This document shows, one piece after another, positions 5,964 through 13,559 of a DNA stretch of 24,946 bases. The translations under genes were made by a program, and so were the position numbers. Every line of letters begins with the position of its first letter. Position 1 is the stretch's first letter. The stretch comes from AP-15 sp035252905 (GTDB lineage Bacteria; Pseudomonadota; Alphaproteobacteria; ATCC43930; CGMCC-115725): contig DATFCQ010000438.1 of the NCBI GenBank assembly GCA_035252905.1, forward strand, positions 1-24,946, written 5' to 3'. The notes under the pieces are model-generated. The model was not told the DNA's origin. It worked only from the letters and a program-made list of their open reading frames with translations, and made no database searches.

Positions 5964-6067
5964 CGGGAACAAACAGGAACACCCCCTTAAGGGGGTGTTC
6001 CTGTTTGTTCCCGATCGGAACAGGCGGGAACATTGGGAACATTGTTCCTTCTTGTTCCCTTTGTTCC
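5964..6067. repeat. 50-bp perfect palindrome and ten phased GGAAC/GTTCC boxes, candidate replication origin
   Basis: Positions 5964-6013 form a perfect 50-bp palindrome centred on CTTAAG. Ten copies of the 5-mer GGAAC or its complement GTTCC begin at 5966, 5976, 5997, 6007, 6017, 6027, 6036, 6044, 6054 and 6063. The spacing is close to 10 bp throughout, except for the gap at the palindrome centre, so the boxes lie on one face of the helix. The region is intergenic, directly after the stop of the primase-helicase gene (both flanking genes are minus-strand), and a T-rich stretch adjoins it. Iterons beside a rep gene are the known arrangement of satellite and plasmid origins. No T-run follows the palindrome, which argues against a simple terminator. 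Confidence 0.65.
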
Positions 6068-6078
6068 TTTTTCTTGAT

Positions 6079-8190
6079 TCATGGTTGAGTAAGCCATACC
6101 CAGCCCTCGCAAATAGTAATGCGAGCTTCATCCAGCAGGTTTTCCACTGCGCGCTGGAAGGCTTGGTTTTGCGCGCGTTGATCTTCGGAGGCCGAGAGGC
6201 ATCGTTGCCGACAGACCTCGCGCCAGCGGTTCACCCATACACCGCGCAGCGTCAGATCATCGGGAAACCCAGGTGCCATCGGCAGCGGAACACCCTCATC
6301 GCGGACCATGTCGATAAGGATGCGCAGCGCCCGGCGATACGCCTTGGTGGTGAGGGGTGCCCGTTCCTTCGGTTTCGCTTCAGGGTCTGGTTTTGCGTCA
6401 GCCTCGACGAGCACAAGGCTCGATCTGGGCTTGAGGCTACCGGCCGCCGGCGGCAGGTCGATCTTCTCGGCCTGCAGGCAGAACTGCATTCTGTCCTCGC
6501 CGTCTTTTTGCTTTTCGACCAGCAGTTCGACGATCATTCCGCCTTCCGGGCGGGTGGCGCGGATGATCGTATCAGCCGATCCCGGCAGATCGCTCGACCC
6601 GCGCATCCCGCGCGCCTCGTCTTTTCCGCAATGATGGATCGGCAGGAAGGTGGCGCCGTCGAGCTTGCGCCGGATCAGGTCGGCGTTGGCAATGGCGATG
6701 CTCATATCTTTTTTGGTGCTCTCCTCCGCACCCGGCATGGCGCGCGCGAGCGTGTCGCAGACGACGAGCTTGGGGTGGAAGCCGGCGGCCTTCTGCGCGT
6801 CCAGGACGCTCAGCACGAGGCGCTCGGCCTCGGCCTGGTCCATCAGATTGACGACGAGCGGCACAGCGCGAAAGCCGGCGATCGGCTCGGTGATGCCGTG
6901 GCGCAATTTCCAGGCCGCAACCCGCAGCTTCAGACCGGCGACGCCTTCGCCGGCAATGTAGAGCGTGTCGACCTTCTTGACGGGCTTTCCGAGCCACGGC
7001 CTGCCAGTGGCAAGGCGCAGCGAGATGTCGAGCGCGACGAAGCTCTTGAACGTCGCCCAGGTGCCGTAGAGCACGGCGAGCGAATTCTCGGCGATGATAT
7101 CGGGAACCAGCCACTCTGGATCGGGCAGCGCGGCGAGGTCCGCGTCGGTCAGCAGCGGGAACAGCGTCGGCGCTTTCGGCTCGACGTTCATCACGTCGTC
7201 GATGTCGACCTCGCCGCGCTCCGCCTCGTCCGGGGCGAAGCCCTTGCGCTTGGCGCTGTCAATCATGACCCGCAGCTCGTTGCGCGTCTGCTCAGCGGTG
7301 TAGCCGGACCAGGTCAATTCCGGTGCCATCGCGAGAATGGCGGCGTCCGGCGTGCCGCGCGAGACGAGGTGCGCGACGAGGCGCAGGACGGGGTCGTGCC
7401 AATGCGGCCCAGCCTTCGCCTGCTCGATCAGCGCGCGCACCGGGTTGAGGAGCTCGGCGGCATCGCTGGCGGCACCGTTCCTATTCACCCGAGCCGGCGC
7501 GCTGTCCCCGTCTGCGAAAAGCTGATCCTGGGCCGACGGGAATGCCGCGATCCCGAGCGCGTGCCGACAGGTTTCGAGGGTGTACGTGCTCCGGGTGCCG
7601 TCTGCGAGTTCGACCAGTTCGGGAACGCGCCCCTTCTTCCAAGGCCAGGCGATGCAGCCCGGGAGCCGCATCAGGCGTGCCGGGTTGACCACCGCCGGGT
7701 CACCATTGACCCGGTCGGCGATCCTCGCATTCATCATGCGCACCCAATTTGGAACAAGGATCGGCTCGCCGAGGTGCCAGAGGAACTGTCCGCGCTCATG
7801 CGGCGTGCGGCCGGTGATCACGTGCGCGCTGGCGGGAATGTCATCAATCGCTTGCGCGAGCCAAACGGCATCCTCCTCGTCGCAGTCCGTCCAAAAGCCA
7901 GGGATCTGCAGAACGTCCGTGTCATGGGTGTTCGCGCTGTCCGGCCGCACGGTGGCGCCGCGGAAATACATGCTATTGCCGCAGCGCCCATTGGTCTCGG
8001 CGGCAAAACGCGCGGCCTCGTCGATGGCAGAAAGCGGGAAGCGACGGAACAGCGTGATTGCGCCGGCCTGGTCGGTCCAGCCGAGTTCGACGTATCCCTG
8101 ATTGCAGGCGCCAAACCACCAGTGCAGGAAATCGCGGATGATATCGGGATCGGCCGCGAGATCGATTTCTGTCGGGCCGGTGTAGGTCAT
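6079..8190 (-). CDS. Primase-helicase replication protein (RepA-like AAA ATPase), 703 aa
   Basis: This is the likely replication initiator of the element. The N-terminal 250 residues resemble the RepB/PrimPol-like primase part of phage and plasmid replication proteins (TNGRCGNSMYFRGATVRP, GFWTDCDEEDAVWLAQAIDD, NPARLMRLPGCIAWPWKK). From about 350 follows a RecA-fold helicase of the RepA/AAA_25 type. It has a Walker A-like YGTWATFKSF (Lys about 382; the usual second Gly of the P-loop is Ala), Walker B LVVCDTLARAM (Asp about 479), and the family motif HHCGKDEARGMRGSSDL. The C-terminal 100 residues are a predicted helical tail. The start overlaps the nuclease gene's stop by 4 bases (ATGA), so it belongs to the operon from 10647 down. 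The phased GGAAC boxes follow its stop. Confidence 0.88.
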   Translation of the reverse strand: MTYTGPTEIDLAADPDIIRDFLHWWFGACNQGYVELGWTDQAGAITLFRRFPLSAIDEAARFAAETNGRCGNSMYFRGATVRPDSANTHDTDVLQIPGFWTDCDEEDAVWLAQAIDDIPASAHVITGRTPHERGQFLWHLGEPILVPNWVRMMNARIADRVNGDPAVVNPARLMRLPGCIAWPWKKGRVPELVELADGTRSTYTLETCRHALGIAAFPSAQDQLFADGDSAPARVNRNGAASDAAELLNPVRALIEQAKAGPHWHDPVLRLVAHLVSRGTPDAAILAMAPELTWSGYTAEQTRNELRVMIDSAKRKGFAPDEAERGEVDIDDVMNVEPKAPTLFPLLTDADLAALPDPEWLVPDIIAENSLAVLYGTWATFKSFVALDISLRLATGRPWLGKPVKKVDTLYIAGEGVAGLKLRVAAWKLRHGITEPIAGFRAVPLVVNLMDQAEAERLVLSVLDAQKAAGFHPKLVVCDTLARAMPGAEESTKKDMSIAIANADLIRRKLDGATFLPIHHCGKDEARGMRGSSDLPGSADTIIRATRPEGGMIVELLVEKQKDGEDRMQFCLQAEKIDLPPAAGSLKPRSSLVLVEADAKPDPEAKPKERAPLTTKAYRRALRILIDMVRDEGVPLPMAPGFPDDLTLRGVWVNRWREVCRQRCLSASEDQRAQNQAFQRAVENLLDEARITICEGWVWLTQP

Positions 8191-8855
8191 TTTGTGCGCG
8201 TCCGCAGGTTCTGCGCGATCTCGTAGAGACGACGCAGCAACAGGAAGGCGCGCGCGGCCTCGTCAATATTGCCGTACGAGTGGGTGTGATAATCGCCAGT
8301 GTCGCGGTCGAACCGCAGGATCGTAAAGCCCTGGACCGGATCGTCCGGGTGGTTCTCGTCCCAGAGAATGCGATAACCGCCGCCGACCTGGACGAGATGG
8401 TCGAGGTGGATCGCAGACGACGTTTTCCAGTCCAGCAGGACACGTCGCCCCTGGAACATTGCCGCGTTGGGCGTTCCGCCGAAGCGGTGACGTTCCGATA
8501 CCATCGGCGTCTCGGTGTGCGTGATCGTCAGGCGGCTGTCGTCAGCCCAGCGAAGGAAGGCCGAGAACGATGTCCGTGCTCTCTCGACGACGTTGGGATC
8601 GCCGCGCCAGGCGATCGGTCCTGGCCAAGTGACGGGTTCGCGCCGTATCCATTTTTCGATTGCGGCGTGGCAGAGCGTGCCGGCATCGGCCGCTTTCGTG
8701 CGCTCGATGATATGGCTTTTGCTTTGTCGTCCGAGCTGGTTGGCCCAGCTCAGCAGACCTTCGACGCCGTCCGGGTGCCAGGCATCGAGGATCGTGGTGA
8801 CGCTCGGCACCCGCTCGCCGTTCGCCAGGAAATAGCCGCCTTTCGGTGTCGGCAT
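8187..8855 (-). CDS. PD-(D/E)XK (RecB/Cas4-like) nuclease, 222 aa, first metal Asp replaced
   Basis: The order of motifs fits RecB-type phage exonucleases: SVTTILDAW near the N-terminus, GTLCHAAIEKWI (His63), ETPMVSE (Glu115), RFGGTPNAA, LLDWKTS (Asp142, Lys144) and HLVQVGGGY (Gln156). Members normally have Asp in the GGTxD motif; here residue 130 is Asn. Loss of this metal ligand could reduce or abolish cleavage, unless another acid substitutes. The gene lies four bases after the SF1 helicase and overlaps the primase-helicase start, so the three are co-translated. A nuclease with a helicase and an SSB-like protein is a typical phage recombination and replication set. Confidence 0.82.
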   Translation of the reverse strand: MPTPKGGYFLANGERVPSVTTILDAWHPDGVEGLLSWANQLGRQSKSHIIERTKAADAGTLCHAAIEKWIRREPVTWPGPIAWRGDPNVVERARTSFSAFLRWADDSRLTITHTETPMVSERHRFGGTPNAAMFQGRRVLLDWKTSSAIHLDHLVQVGGGYRILWDENHPDDPVQGFTILRFDRDTGDYHTHSYGNIDEAARAFLLLRRLYEIAQNLRTRTK

Positions 8856-8859
8856 GGCG

Positions 8860-9936
8860 CTACCCCGTCACCAGGATGCGCTGCTTGGCACGGGTGATGC
8901 CGGTGTAGAGCCATTCGCGCCGGCATTCGACCTTGCGGTATTCGTCGATCAGGATGACGCTGTCCCACTCGCTGCCCTGCGCCTTGTGCACGGTCATGCA
9001 GTAGCCGAAGGCAAAGGACGTGGTAGGTTCGACAGTGTCAGGAAGGGCGCTCTCAACCCCTTCGAAACGGACGATCGGGATTGTCGTCGGCGTGCCGTCC
9101 ACGTCGATGCGGATGTTGCGGTCGCCAACCGAGAACGGTTCCAGCAGGCGATAGACGCCGCCGTTGAAAATGCCGTATTGCGGCGCGTTGCGCAGGCAGA
9201 CCAGCGGTTCGCCGGGTTGCGGGTTCGGCTGCCAGAAGCCGCGCACCGCGCAGCATTTCTGATTTACGACGGCGCGCGTTCGGTTGGTCCAGCACAGCAC
9301 GACATCGGCGGCACGCAGGTCGTCGTCCGTGCCGTCGATCTGGACGCGGAAATCCGGACCATCGGCCTCATACCGCAATCCGTTCCGCACCCGGTGCGCC
9401 TGCCGGATGATCGGGCTGTCGAGGGCTTGGCGGTGGATTTCCGTCAGCGTGAAATCAGCCCGGGTGAAGTGCTGCTGACCCGTGACCGGCGGCAATTGTC
9501 CCGGATCGCCGGTAACGATGAGCTTGATGCCGGTGCGCAACAGGTCCTGGGCGAGCGCGTCGTTGACCATGCTGCACTCGTCCAACAGGACGAGATCGCC
9601 GTGCAGCTCGTCGTGCTCGTGCACGCGCTCGAAGGCGAGGGTCTTGCGGCCGAATTTGCCCCTCTCGGCCTCGATCAAGCTATAAAAGAAGGAGTGGATC
9701 GTCTGCGCCGGCAGGCCGAACCGGCGGCGCAAATTCGATGCAGCCTTGCCGGTCAGTGTGCACAGCGCCGCGTGTTTGTATTGGCCGGCGATGTGCGCCA
9801 GAACGGTCGTCTTGCCGGTCCCAGCGAGGCCGTGCAGTGCAAAGGCCGAGCGCCGGCGATCGACCATGAACTGATCGATCGCGGCGACGGCACGCTCTTG
9901 CTCGCCAGACAAAAATGTGCTGGAATGTTCGTGCAT
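8860..9936 (-). CDS. SF1B DNA helicase, RecD2/Dda-like, 358 aa
   Basis: This is a superfamily 1 helicase with all core motifs: Walker A GLAGTGKTT (36-44), motif Ia TGKAASNLRRR, Walker B LLDECSMV (117-124), motif III GDPGQLPPV (143-151), a Q-containing FTLTEIHRQ, motif V TVHKAQGSEW and motif VI YTGITRAKQR close to the C-terminus. It is compact compared with RecD2, which has long N-terminal extensions, and nearer in size to phage Dda-type helicases. It probably unwinds DNA 5' to 3' during replication or recombination of the element. It sits in one minus-strand operon with the SSB-like gene (69 bases upstream) and the nuclease (4 bases downstream). No strong ribosome binding site was seen before the ATG. 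Confidence 0.9.
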   Translation of the reverse strand: MHEHSSTFLSGEQERAVAAIDQFMVDRRRSAFALHGLAGTGKTTVLAHIAGQYKHAALCTLTGKAASNLRRRFGLPAQTIHSFFYSLIEAERGKFGRKTLAFERVHEHDELHGDLVLLDECSMVNDALAQDLLRTGIKLIVTGDPGQLPPVTGQQHFTRADFTLTEIHRQALDSPIIRQAHRVRNGLRYEADGPDFRVQIDGTDDDLRAADVVLCWTNRTRAVVNQKCCAVRGFWQPNPQPGEPLVCLRNAPQYGIFNGGVYRLLEPFSVGDRNIRIDVDGTPTTIPIVRFEGVESALPDTVEPTTSFAFGYCMTVHKAQGSEWDSVILIDEYRKVECRREWLYTGITRAKQRILVTG

Positions 9937-10005
9937 TGCATTACCGAGTACAGGGAGGTCGGCTCCCGCGACGCTGTGGTGAGCGCCGCGGAAGCCGATC
10001 GCCGA

Positions 10006-10647
10006 TCAGAACGGGATATCGTCGTCCAGCTCGTCTTTGGTGCTGCTGGCGACGACCTTCAGTTCCGGCGTGGGCGGCGGCACAGTCTGCTCGCCCATTG
10101 CCGAGACCCGATCGGTCCATCCGACAACCGTGAGGACCGGCGCGTAGACCGTGTTGGCGCGCGCACCCTTCCCGCTCGTGATCGGGATAGTGCGGGTCAA
10201 CTCGACGACCGGGATCTGCCCGGCAGCGGCCTCGGGCGCGGCCTGGGAGCGCTGATAGAGATCATCGAGCGCTTCCAGGACGCACGAAGCCGTGCTGCTC
10301 CATTCCCGCAGGCCGTCGAGCCGCTTGCCGTAAAGCCGTACCCGGAAGGCCGGACGGAAGGTCAGCTTCGCGTTTTCGTCCCTCTCGGCCTCGGCCGGCT
10401 GCTCGGGGAGCGGCTGCCCCACCGGAACCATCACATACGACGGTCCCTGCGAGGTGTACTTCGCGTAGCCGACCTCAAGAGACCCGAAATCGATCGCGAA
10501 GGACGGCGGCGGCGACGTAATATCCACCGCCTCCTTGTCCTTGGTTCCGGGATCGTAATCAATCCTGAACAGGCGACCCGCGCGCGCGTCATACTTGATG
10601 ACGTCGGCAAAATCGCCCATTTTCGTTACATTTAACCCAAACGCCAT
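10006..10647 (-). CDS. Probable single-stranded DNA-binding protein analogue, 213 aa
   Basis: The protein starts MAFGLNVTKMGDFADVIKYD and shows no standard OB-fold SSB signature, but it ends in DELDDDIPF. That acidic tail closed by a hydrophobic residue is the protein-interaction tip found in bacterial and phage SSBs. The body is probably beta-rich (KLTFRPAFRVRLYGKR, VVELTRTIPITSGKGARANT, YAPVLTVVGWTDRV), and a flexible linker precedes the tail. Gene order (regulator, this gene, helicase, nuclease, primase-helicase) places an SSB here in many phages. Function is inferred from tail and context; a structural comparison would decide it. The ribosome binding site is weak (GAGAAA). Confidence 0.65.
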   Translation of the reverse strand: MAFGLNVTKMGDFADVIKYDARAGRLFRIDYDPGTKDKEAVDITSPPPSFAIDFGSLEVGYAKYTSQGPSYVMVPVGQPLPEQPAEAERDENAKLTFRPAFRVRLYGKRLDGLREWSSTASCVLEALDDLYQRSQAAPEAAAGQIPVVELTRTIPITSGKGARANTVYAPVLTVVGWTDRVSAMGEQTVPPPTPELKVVASSTKDELDDDIPF

Positions 10648-10707
10648 TTTGCGTTTCTCATCTTTTGCGCGCTGTTGACGACCGCGCGCGTCGCCGATGC
10701 GCCGGCC

Positions 10708-11094
10708 CTACGGGGACGGCGAATTCTTTCGGGAGCCGTGCCTCTTCCTCGGCGCGGCATCAGAATGTTCGGAATGCGGACCCGATGCCTGCGGTGTCCC
10801 GTGGTCTGCCGGGCGGCATTCCTCGTCGGGCATGGTCGGGGACGCCGTGCGCGGGACGCTGCCCTTGGCCGGCTGCCGATTGGCGGTAATCAGGCGATCG
10901 AGGCTCTCAATCGTCACGAAGTTCCTCGCGCCGATCTTGACCTTGTCGAGATCCGGGAGCAGCTCATAGAGCCGCGACCGGCTCAGATCGCCGAGATAGC
11001 GGCAGGCGTCAGGAATGCTGACCAATGCCGGCCGCATCGTGCCGATGGCCACCACCGTCCCTCGCACGCAGCTATCGGCCTTATTATCGGTCAC
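10708..11094 (-). CDS. AlpA/excisionase-like helix-turn-helix regulator, 128 aa
   Basis: Residues about 22-70 (ALVSIPDACRYLGDLSRSRL, then YELLPDLDKVKIGARNFVTI and ESLDRLI) form a winged-helix domain of the AlpA/excisionase/MerR-like group. These proteins act as directionality factors for excision and as activators or repressors of satellite genes. The rest (about 75-128) is a disordered Pro/Ser/Arg-rich tail. GTG at 11092-11094 is the likely start, with GGAG about 9 bases upstream. A later ATG inside AIGTMRPALV is an alternative. A TATAAT box (11127-11132 on the minus strand) and a palindrome at 11106-11124 lie directly upstream, so the gene is probably autoregulated. It is the first gene of the replication operon. 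Confidence 0.75.
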   Translation of the reverse strand: MTDNKADSCVRGTVVAIGTMRPALVSIPDACRYLGDLSRSRLYELLPDLDKVKIGARNFVTIESLDRLITANRQPAKGSVPRTASPTMPDEECRPADHGTPQASGPHSEHSDAAPRKRHGSRKNSPSP

Positions 11095-11105
11095 GGTCTA
11101 ATGCT

Positions 11106-11132
11106 CCACGTGTTGTGCACGTGGATATTATA
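11106..11132 (-). promoter_or_regulatory. Promoter -10 box and palindromic operator of the regulator gene
   Basis: TATAAT is present on the minus strand at 11127-11132. Immediately downstream of it, where transcription would start, CCACGTG (11106-11112) and CACGTGG (11118-11124) form a perfect inverted repeat with 5 bases between. The -35 region is weak, as in activated or repressed promoters. The palindrome lies between the -10 box and the GTG start, a position suited to repression. Confidence 0.55.
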
Positions 11133-11167
11133 TAGTCCGGTGCTGTTTGAGATTCTTTGGAGTTATA

Positions 11168-11222
11168 TTGGCTTTATATTGGACACGAATTGGACATAAA
11201 CTGGACGTCTATTCATGTCCAA
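11168..11222. repeat. Four boxes at exact 11-bp spacing (TTGGaCA-like) upstream of the regulator promoter
   Basis: TTGGCT (11168), TTGGACA (11179), TTGGACA (11190) and CTGGACG (11201) begin exactly 11 bp apart, and an inverted TGTCCAA follows at 11216-11222. Spacing of one helical turn indicates cooperative protein binding. The same core occurs near the attachment site as TGGACAA (13517-13523) and TTGTCCA (13571-13577). This would fit an excisionase that binds both its own control region and the att region. Confidence 0.6.
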
Positions 11223-12066
11223 CGTCGGCCCATATCTTTCCTGGCGGGGGTTCATTTCCCCACCGACCACTGAACTTTTTTCTCAGCCGGTGAATCTCGG
11301 CTTCCGCGCTGTGCGCCGGCTTCCCTTCACTGACGACGATTTTGGCTGCTGCATAGACCGATGCGGCCTTACCGGCAGCCAGCAGCGCCAGCATACCGCG
11401 CAATGCCTCCTCGTCGTCCCGCTGTCCTGAGCCGGGGTGGCGTCCTCCCCTCCTCTTCTTATTGCTCTGGCCGTTCGCCGCCATGGCTTCGTTGTGCTTT
11501 GCTTCCGCTGGATTGGTCGATTGTGTCGGCGGGGCGTCCGCCGGTTTGGCCATTGATGTCAAAGGGGTCGGCGGACCGCGGATCTCGAAATGCGCCGGCC
11601 ATCGATAGCCGTGCTTCTCGATCCATTGCCGCGCCAGTTCTCTCGGCAGCCAGCACTGGCGCAGCACATTCAGGGGCGGAGGCGGGTCCGGCGGCAGATC
11701 CCGGCGCCTCCAGTCGCGCAGGGTCTTATTCATATAGGCGGCCTGCTCTGCGGCGATCTCGAATTGTGCTCGTGTCAGCCGGCGTCGCGGCGACCCGCCG
11801 TCCTCCGATACGTGCGGGTCAAGGTACAGCACCTTCGATCTGCCGCCGTGCTCGAACTCGCCGCTCGCGATTGCCCGGGCGAGCCGCTGCCATGCGAGGT
11901 CGCCTGCCCGATCTTCCTCGGCATGTCCGGCGGTCGTCGTCGAATGGGAGCACCACTCTATGATGTCGACACACGAGACCCACCGCTGCGCTGTGCGCTG
12001 CCGCTCGGCGAACCGCGTGATCCACCTTTGGCGCCATTGCCGGCGCCGGCTGATTACCTCGGACAT
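11209..12066 (-). CDS. Hypothetical protein, 285 aa
   Basis: I recognise no family. The N-terminus is strongly basic and Trp-rich (SRRRQWRQRWITRFAERQ) and is followed by RWVSCVDIIEWCS, as in some DNA-binding or regulatory proteins. There is a Pro-rich middle (RRRDLPPDPPPPLNVLRQCW), a disordered linker rich in Ala, Asn and Lys (about 170-210), and a C-terminal helical domain (LRGMLALLAAGKAASVYAAA, AEIHRLRKKFSGRW). The last part could be a short helix-turn-helix. It stands between the integrase and the regulator gene, all on the minus strand, and appears to belong to the element's control region. No signal peptide or membrane segment is present. Confidence 0.7.
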   Translation of the reverse strand: MSEVISRRRQWRQRWITRFAERQRTAQRWVSCVDIIEWCSHSTTTAGHAEEDRAGDLAWQRLARAIASGEFEHGGRSKVLYLDPHVSEDGGSPRRRLTRAQFEIAAEQAAYMNKTLRDWRRRDLPPDPPPPLNVLRQCWLPRELARQWIEKHGYRWPAHFEIRGPPTPLTSMAKPADAPPTQSTNPAEAKHNEAMAANGQSNKKRRGGRHPGSGQRDDEEALRGMLALLAAGKAASVYAAAKIVVSEGKPAHSAEAEIHRLRKKFSGRWGNEPPPGKIWADVGHE

Positions 12067-12156
12067 GCGTGCTTCTGCCGGCGTCCTGCAGAGAGAGAAT
12101 GGCGGACCCGGTGTAGTGCCGGATGTCAGGTGCCCCTTACCGCCGCGATGGCGATA

Positions 12157-13455
12157 CTACCGCGCGTCGCCGATCGACACCACGTTCGACGGTTCGACAA
12201 TGCCGAGCGTGCCGAAGGCGGCGCGCACCGTATCGGCGACATAGTTCGGCGCCAGATGCCCGTAGTGCTTTTCCACCATGCGCGTGTCGGCGTGCCCGAG
12301 CTGGGCGGCGATGACCGCGAGCGGCACGCCCTTCATCGCGAGCCGCGAGGCGTAGGTATGGTGCAGGGCGTGAAAATTTGCCGGCGGGTCGACCTGCGCG
12401 GCAGCGCATGCAGCGGCCAGCGGCCGATGCTGTTCCGATTTCGACCAAGGCTTGTCATTGGCGCGCACAAACAGGCGGGCGCTACCCGGCTTGCCGGCCG
12501 CTAGCGCGGCGAAGAAGTCGTGCCCTTCCTGCGTCAGCACGACATGGCGCGGCTTTCCGCCCTTGGAGCGCCGCACCCGCACCGTCCCGGCGTCCGGGTT
12601 GAAGTCGCCTACCGTCATCGCGGCCAGCTCGCCATAGCGGCAGCCGGTCAGCAGTGCGCCGGTCGCCAGCGCCCGGAAATCCGGCGGGCATGCATTGGTC
12701 AGCCGCCGGGCCTCGTCGTCCGACAGATACCGCAGACGGGCCGCATCCACTTCGCGGAAGGCGCGCACCGGTCGCCACGCCTCGTCGTCCGTGCATTTGC
12801 CTTCCCGGTAGGCGTGGTTGAGCGCCGCTTTCAGGATGGTCAGCACCCTGTTTGCGGCCGATCGCCGGCGGCGTATGGCCTCGTGATCGCCTTCGGGCGC
12901 GCGGTATTTTTGCGCCTCGCCCGCCTTGGTCCGCAACCGCGCCGGGGTCTCGGCGACCTTCTGGTGCCAGTTCTGTATGCGCCGCTTCGCCAGCTTGGCG
13001 ATCGGCACGGCGCCCAGCTCGGGCAGGATCCAAGCCGCCGCGGACCAATCGAACCGGTCCACCGTCTTGCCGCCGCGGCGCAGATAGTCGGCCCGGTAAT
13101 CGGCGATCGCGCGGGCAACGGTATAAGGCCCCTCCCCGTCATCGGCAGATGCTTCGCCGGCATCCTCGCGCGCCTTCTGCCGGAACCAGTCGCGCGCCCG
13201 CTCCTGCGCTTGGGCGAAGCTGTAGACGCTGCGGCCGTCCGCGTCGCGGGCGTCGTCGGCGGCGCCGAGCGATTCGTAATGCTGCTTGCCGGCCTCGTCG
13301 CGGAAACGGGCAATCCAGGTGCCGCCCTTCGCGCCCTTGCGATATCCGAGCGCGCACCCGGCCGCGATCACGGTCCAATAGGGCTCGCGCCGCTCGGTCA
13401 GCTTTGTACGAGCCGAGCGGGTGTCGATCTTCGCGTTGCGCACCGTGCGAGCCAT
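12157..13455 (-). CDS. Tyrosine recombinase/integrase, 432 aa, with His in place of the second catalytic Arg
   Basis: This is the integrase that inserts the element into tRNA-Glu. An N-terminal arm-binding part (MARTVRNAKIDTRSARTKL) and a SAM-like core-binding domain (about 110-220) precede the catalytic domain. Catalytic residues visible are Arg273 in LTGCRYGELAAM, Lys298, His362 in FHALHHTYASRL, His388 in QLGHADTRM and the nucleophile Tyr398 in VEKHYGHL. In the HxxR box the Arg is replaced: residue 365 is His (CAC instead of CGC), a single transition. This Arg is near-invariant in active tyrosine recombinases, so the enzyme may be dead or altered. Length and all other motifs are normal. It lies 157 bases from the tRNA fragment, as expected. 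Confidence 0.93.
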   Translation of the reverse strand: MARTVRNAKIDTRSARTKLTERREPYWTVIAAGCALGYRKGAKGGTWIARFRDEAGKQHYESLGAADDARDADGRSVYSFAQAQERARDWFRQKAREDAGEASADDGEGPYTVARAIADYRADYLRRGGKTVDRFDWSAAAWILPELGAVPIAKLAKRRIQNWHQKVAETPARLRTKAGEAQKYRAPEGDHEAIRRRRSAANRVLTILKAALNHAYREGKCTDDEAWRPVRAFREVDAARLRYLSDDEARRLTNACPPDFRALATGALLTGCRYGELAAMTVGDFNPDAGTVRVRRSKGGKPRHVVLTQEGHDFFAALAAGKPGSARLFVRANDKPWSKSEQHRPLAAACAAAQVDPPANFHALHHTYASRLAMKGVPLAVIAAQLGHADTRMVEKHYGHLAPNYVADTVRAAFGTLGIVEPSNVVSIGDAR

Positions 13456-13471
13456 GCCGCTTCCCTCGTCG

Positions 13472-13508
13472 TACGGAACCGATTTCTGTACGGAAAATAT
13501 ACGGAAAA
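13472..13508. repeat. Three TACGGAA direct repeats upstream of the integrase
   Basis: TACGGAA begins at 13472, and the longer TACGGAAAA begins at 13489 and 13500. They lie between the integrase start and the attachment site, where arm-type integrase binding sites are normally found. A further TACGGAA at 13696 lies beyond the tRNA fragment and may be chance. Confidence 0.5.
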
Positions 13509-13538
13509 GGTGTGGCTGGACAAGGGTAGAAGCGCATG

Positions 13539-13559
13539 GATATAGAATATCACTATATC
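13539..13559. promoter_or_regulatory. Inverted repeat next to the attachment site
   Basis: GATATAG (13539-13545) and CTATATC (13553-13559) form a perfect 7-bp inverted repeat with a 7-base AT-rich spacer, in the AT-rich stretch between integrase and tRNA fragment. It could be an operator for the integrase gene or a binding site in the recombination complex. Confidence 0.4.

Noticed and set aside
5966..6067. GGAAC repeats read as a CRISPR array
   Set aside because: Units are only 5 bp, occur in both orientations and are about 10 bp apart, with no 25-40 bp repeat or spacers and no cas genes.
5920..8226. 768-residue open frame on the plus strand
   Set aside because: It is the antisense of the primase-helicase gene, whose minus-strand product has clear motifs; the plus frame has none and is a product of high GC.
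8854..10635. 593-residue open frame on the plus strand
   Set aside because: It is antisense to the SF1 helicase and SSB-like genes, with no family features of its own.
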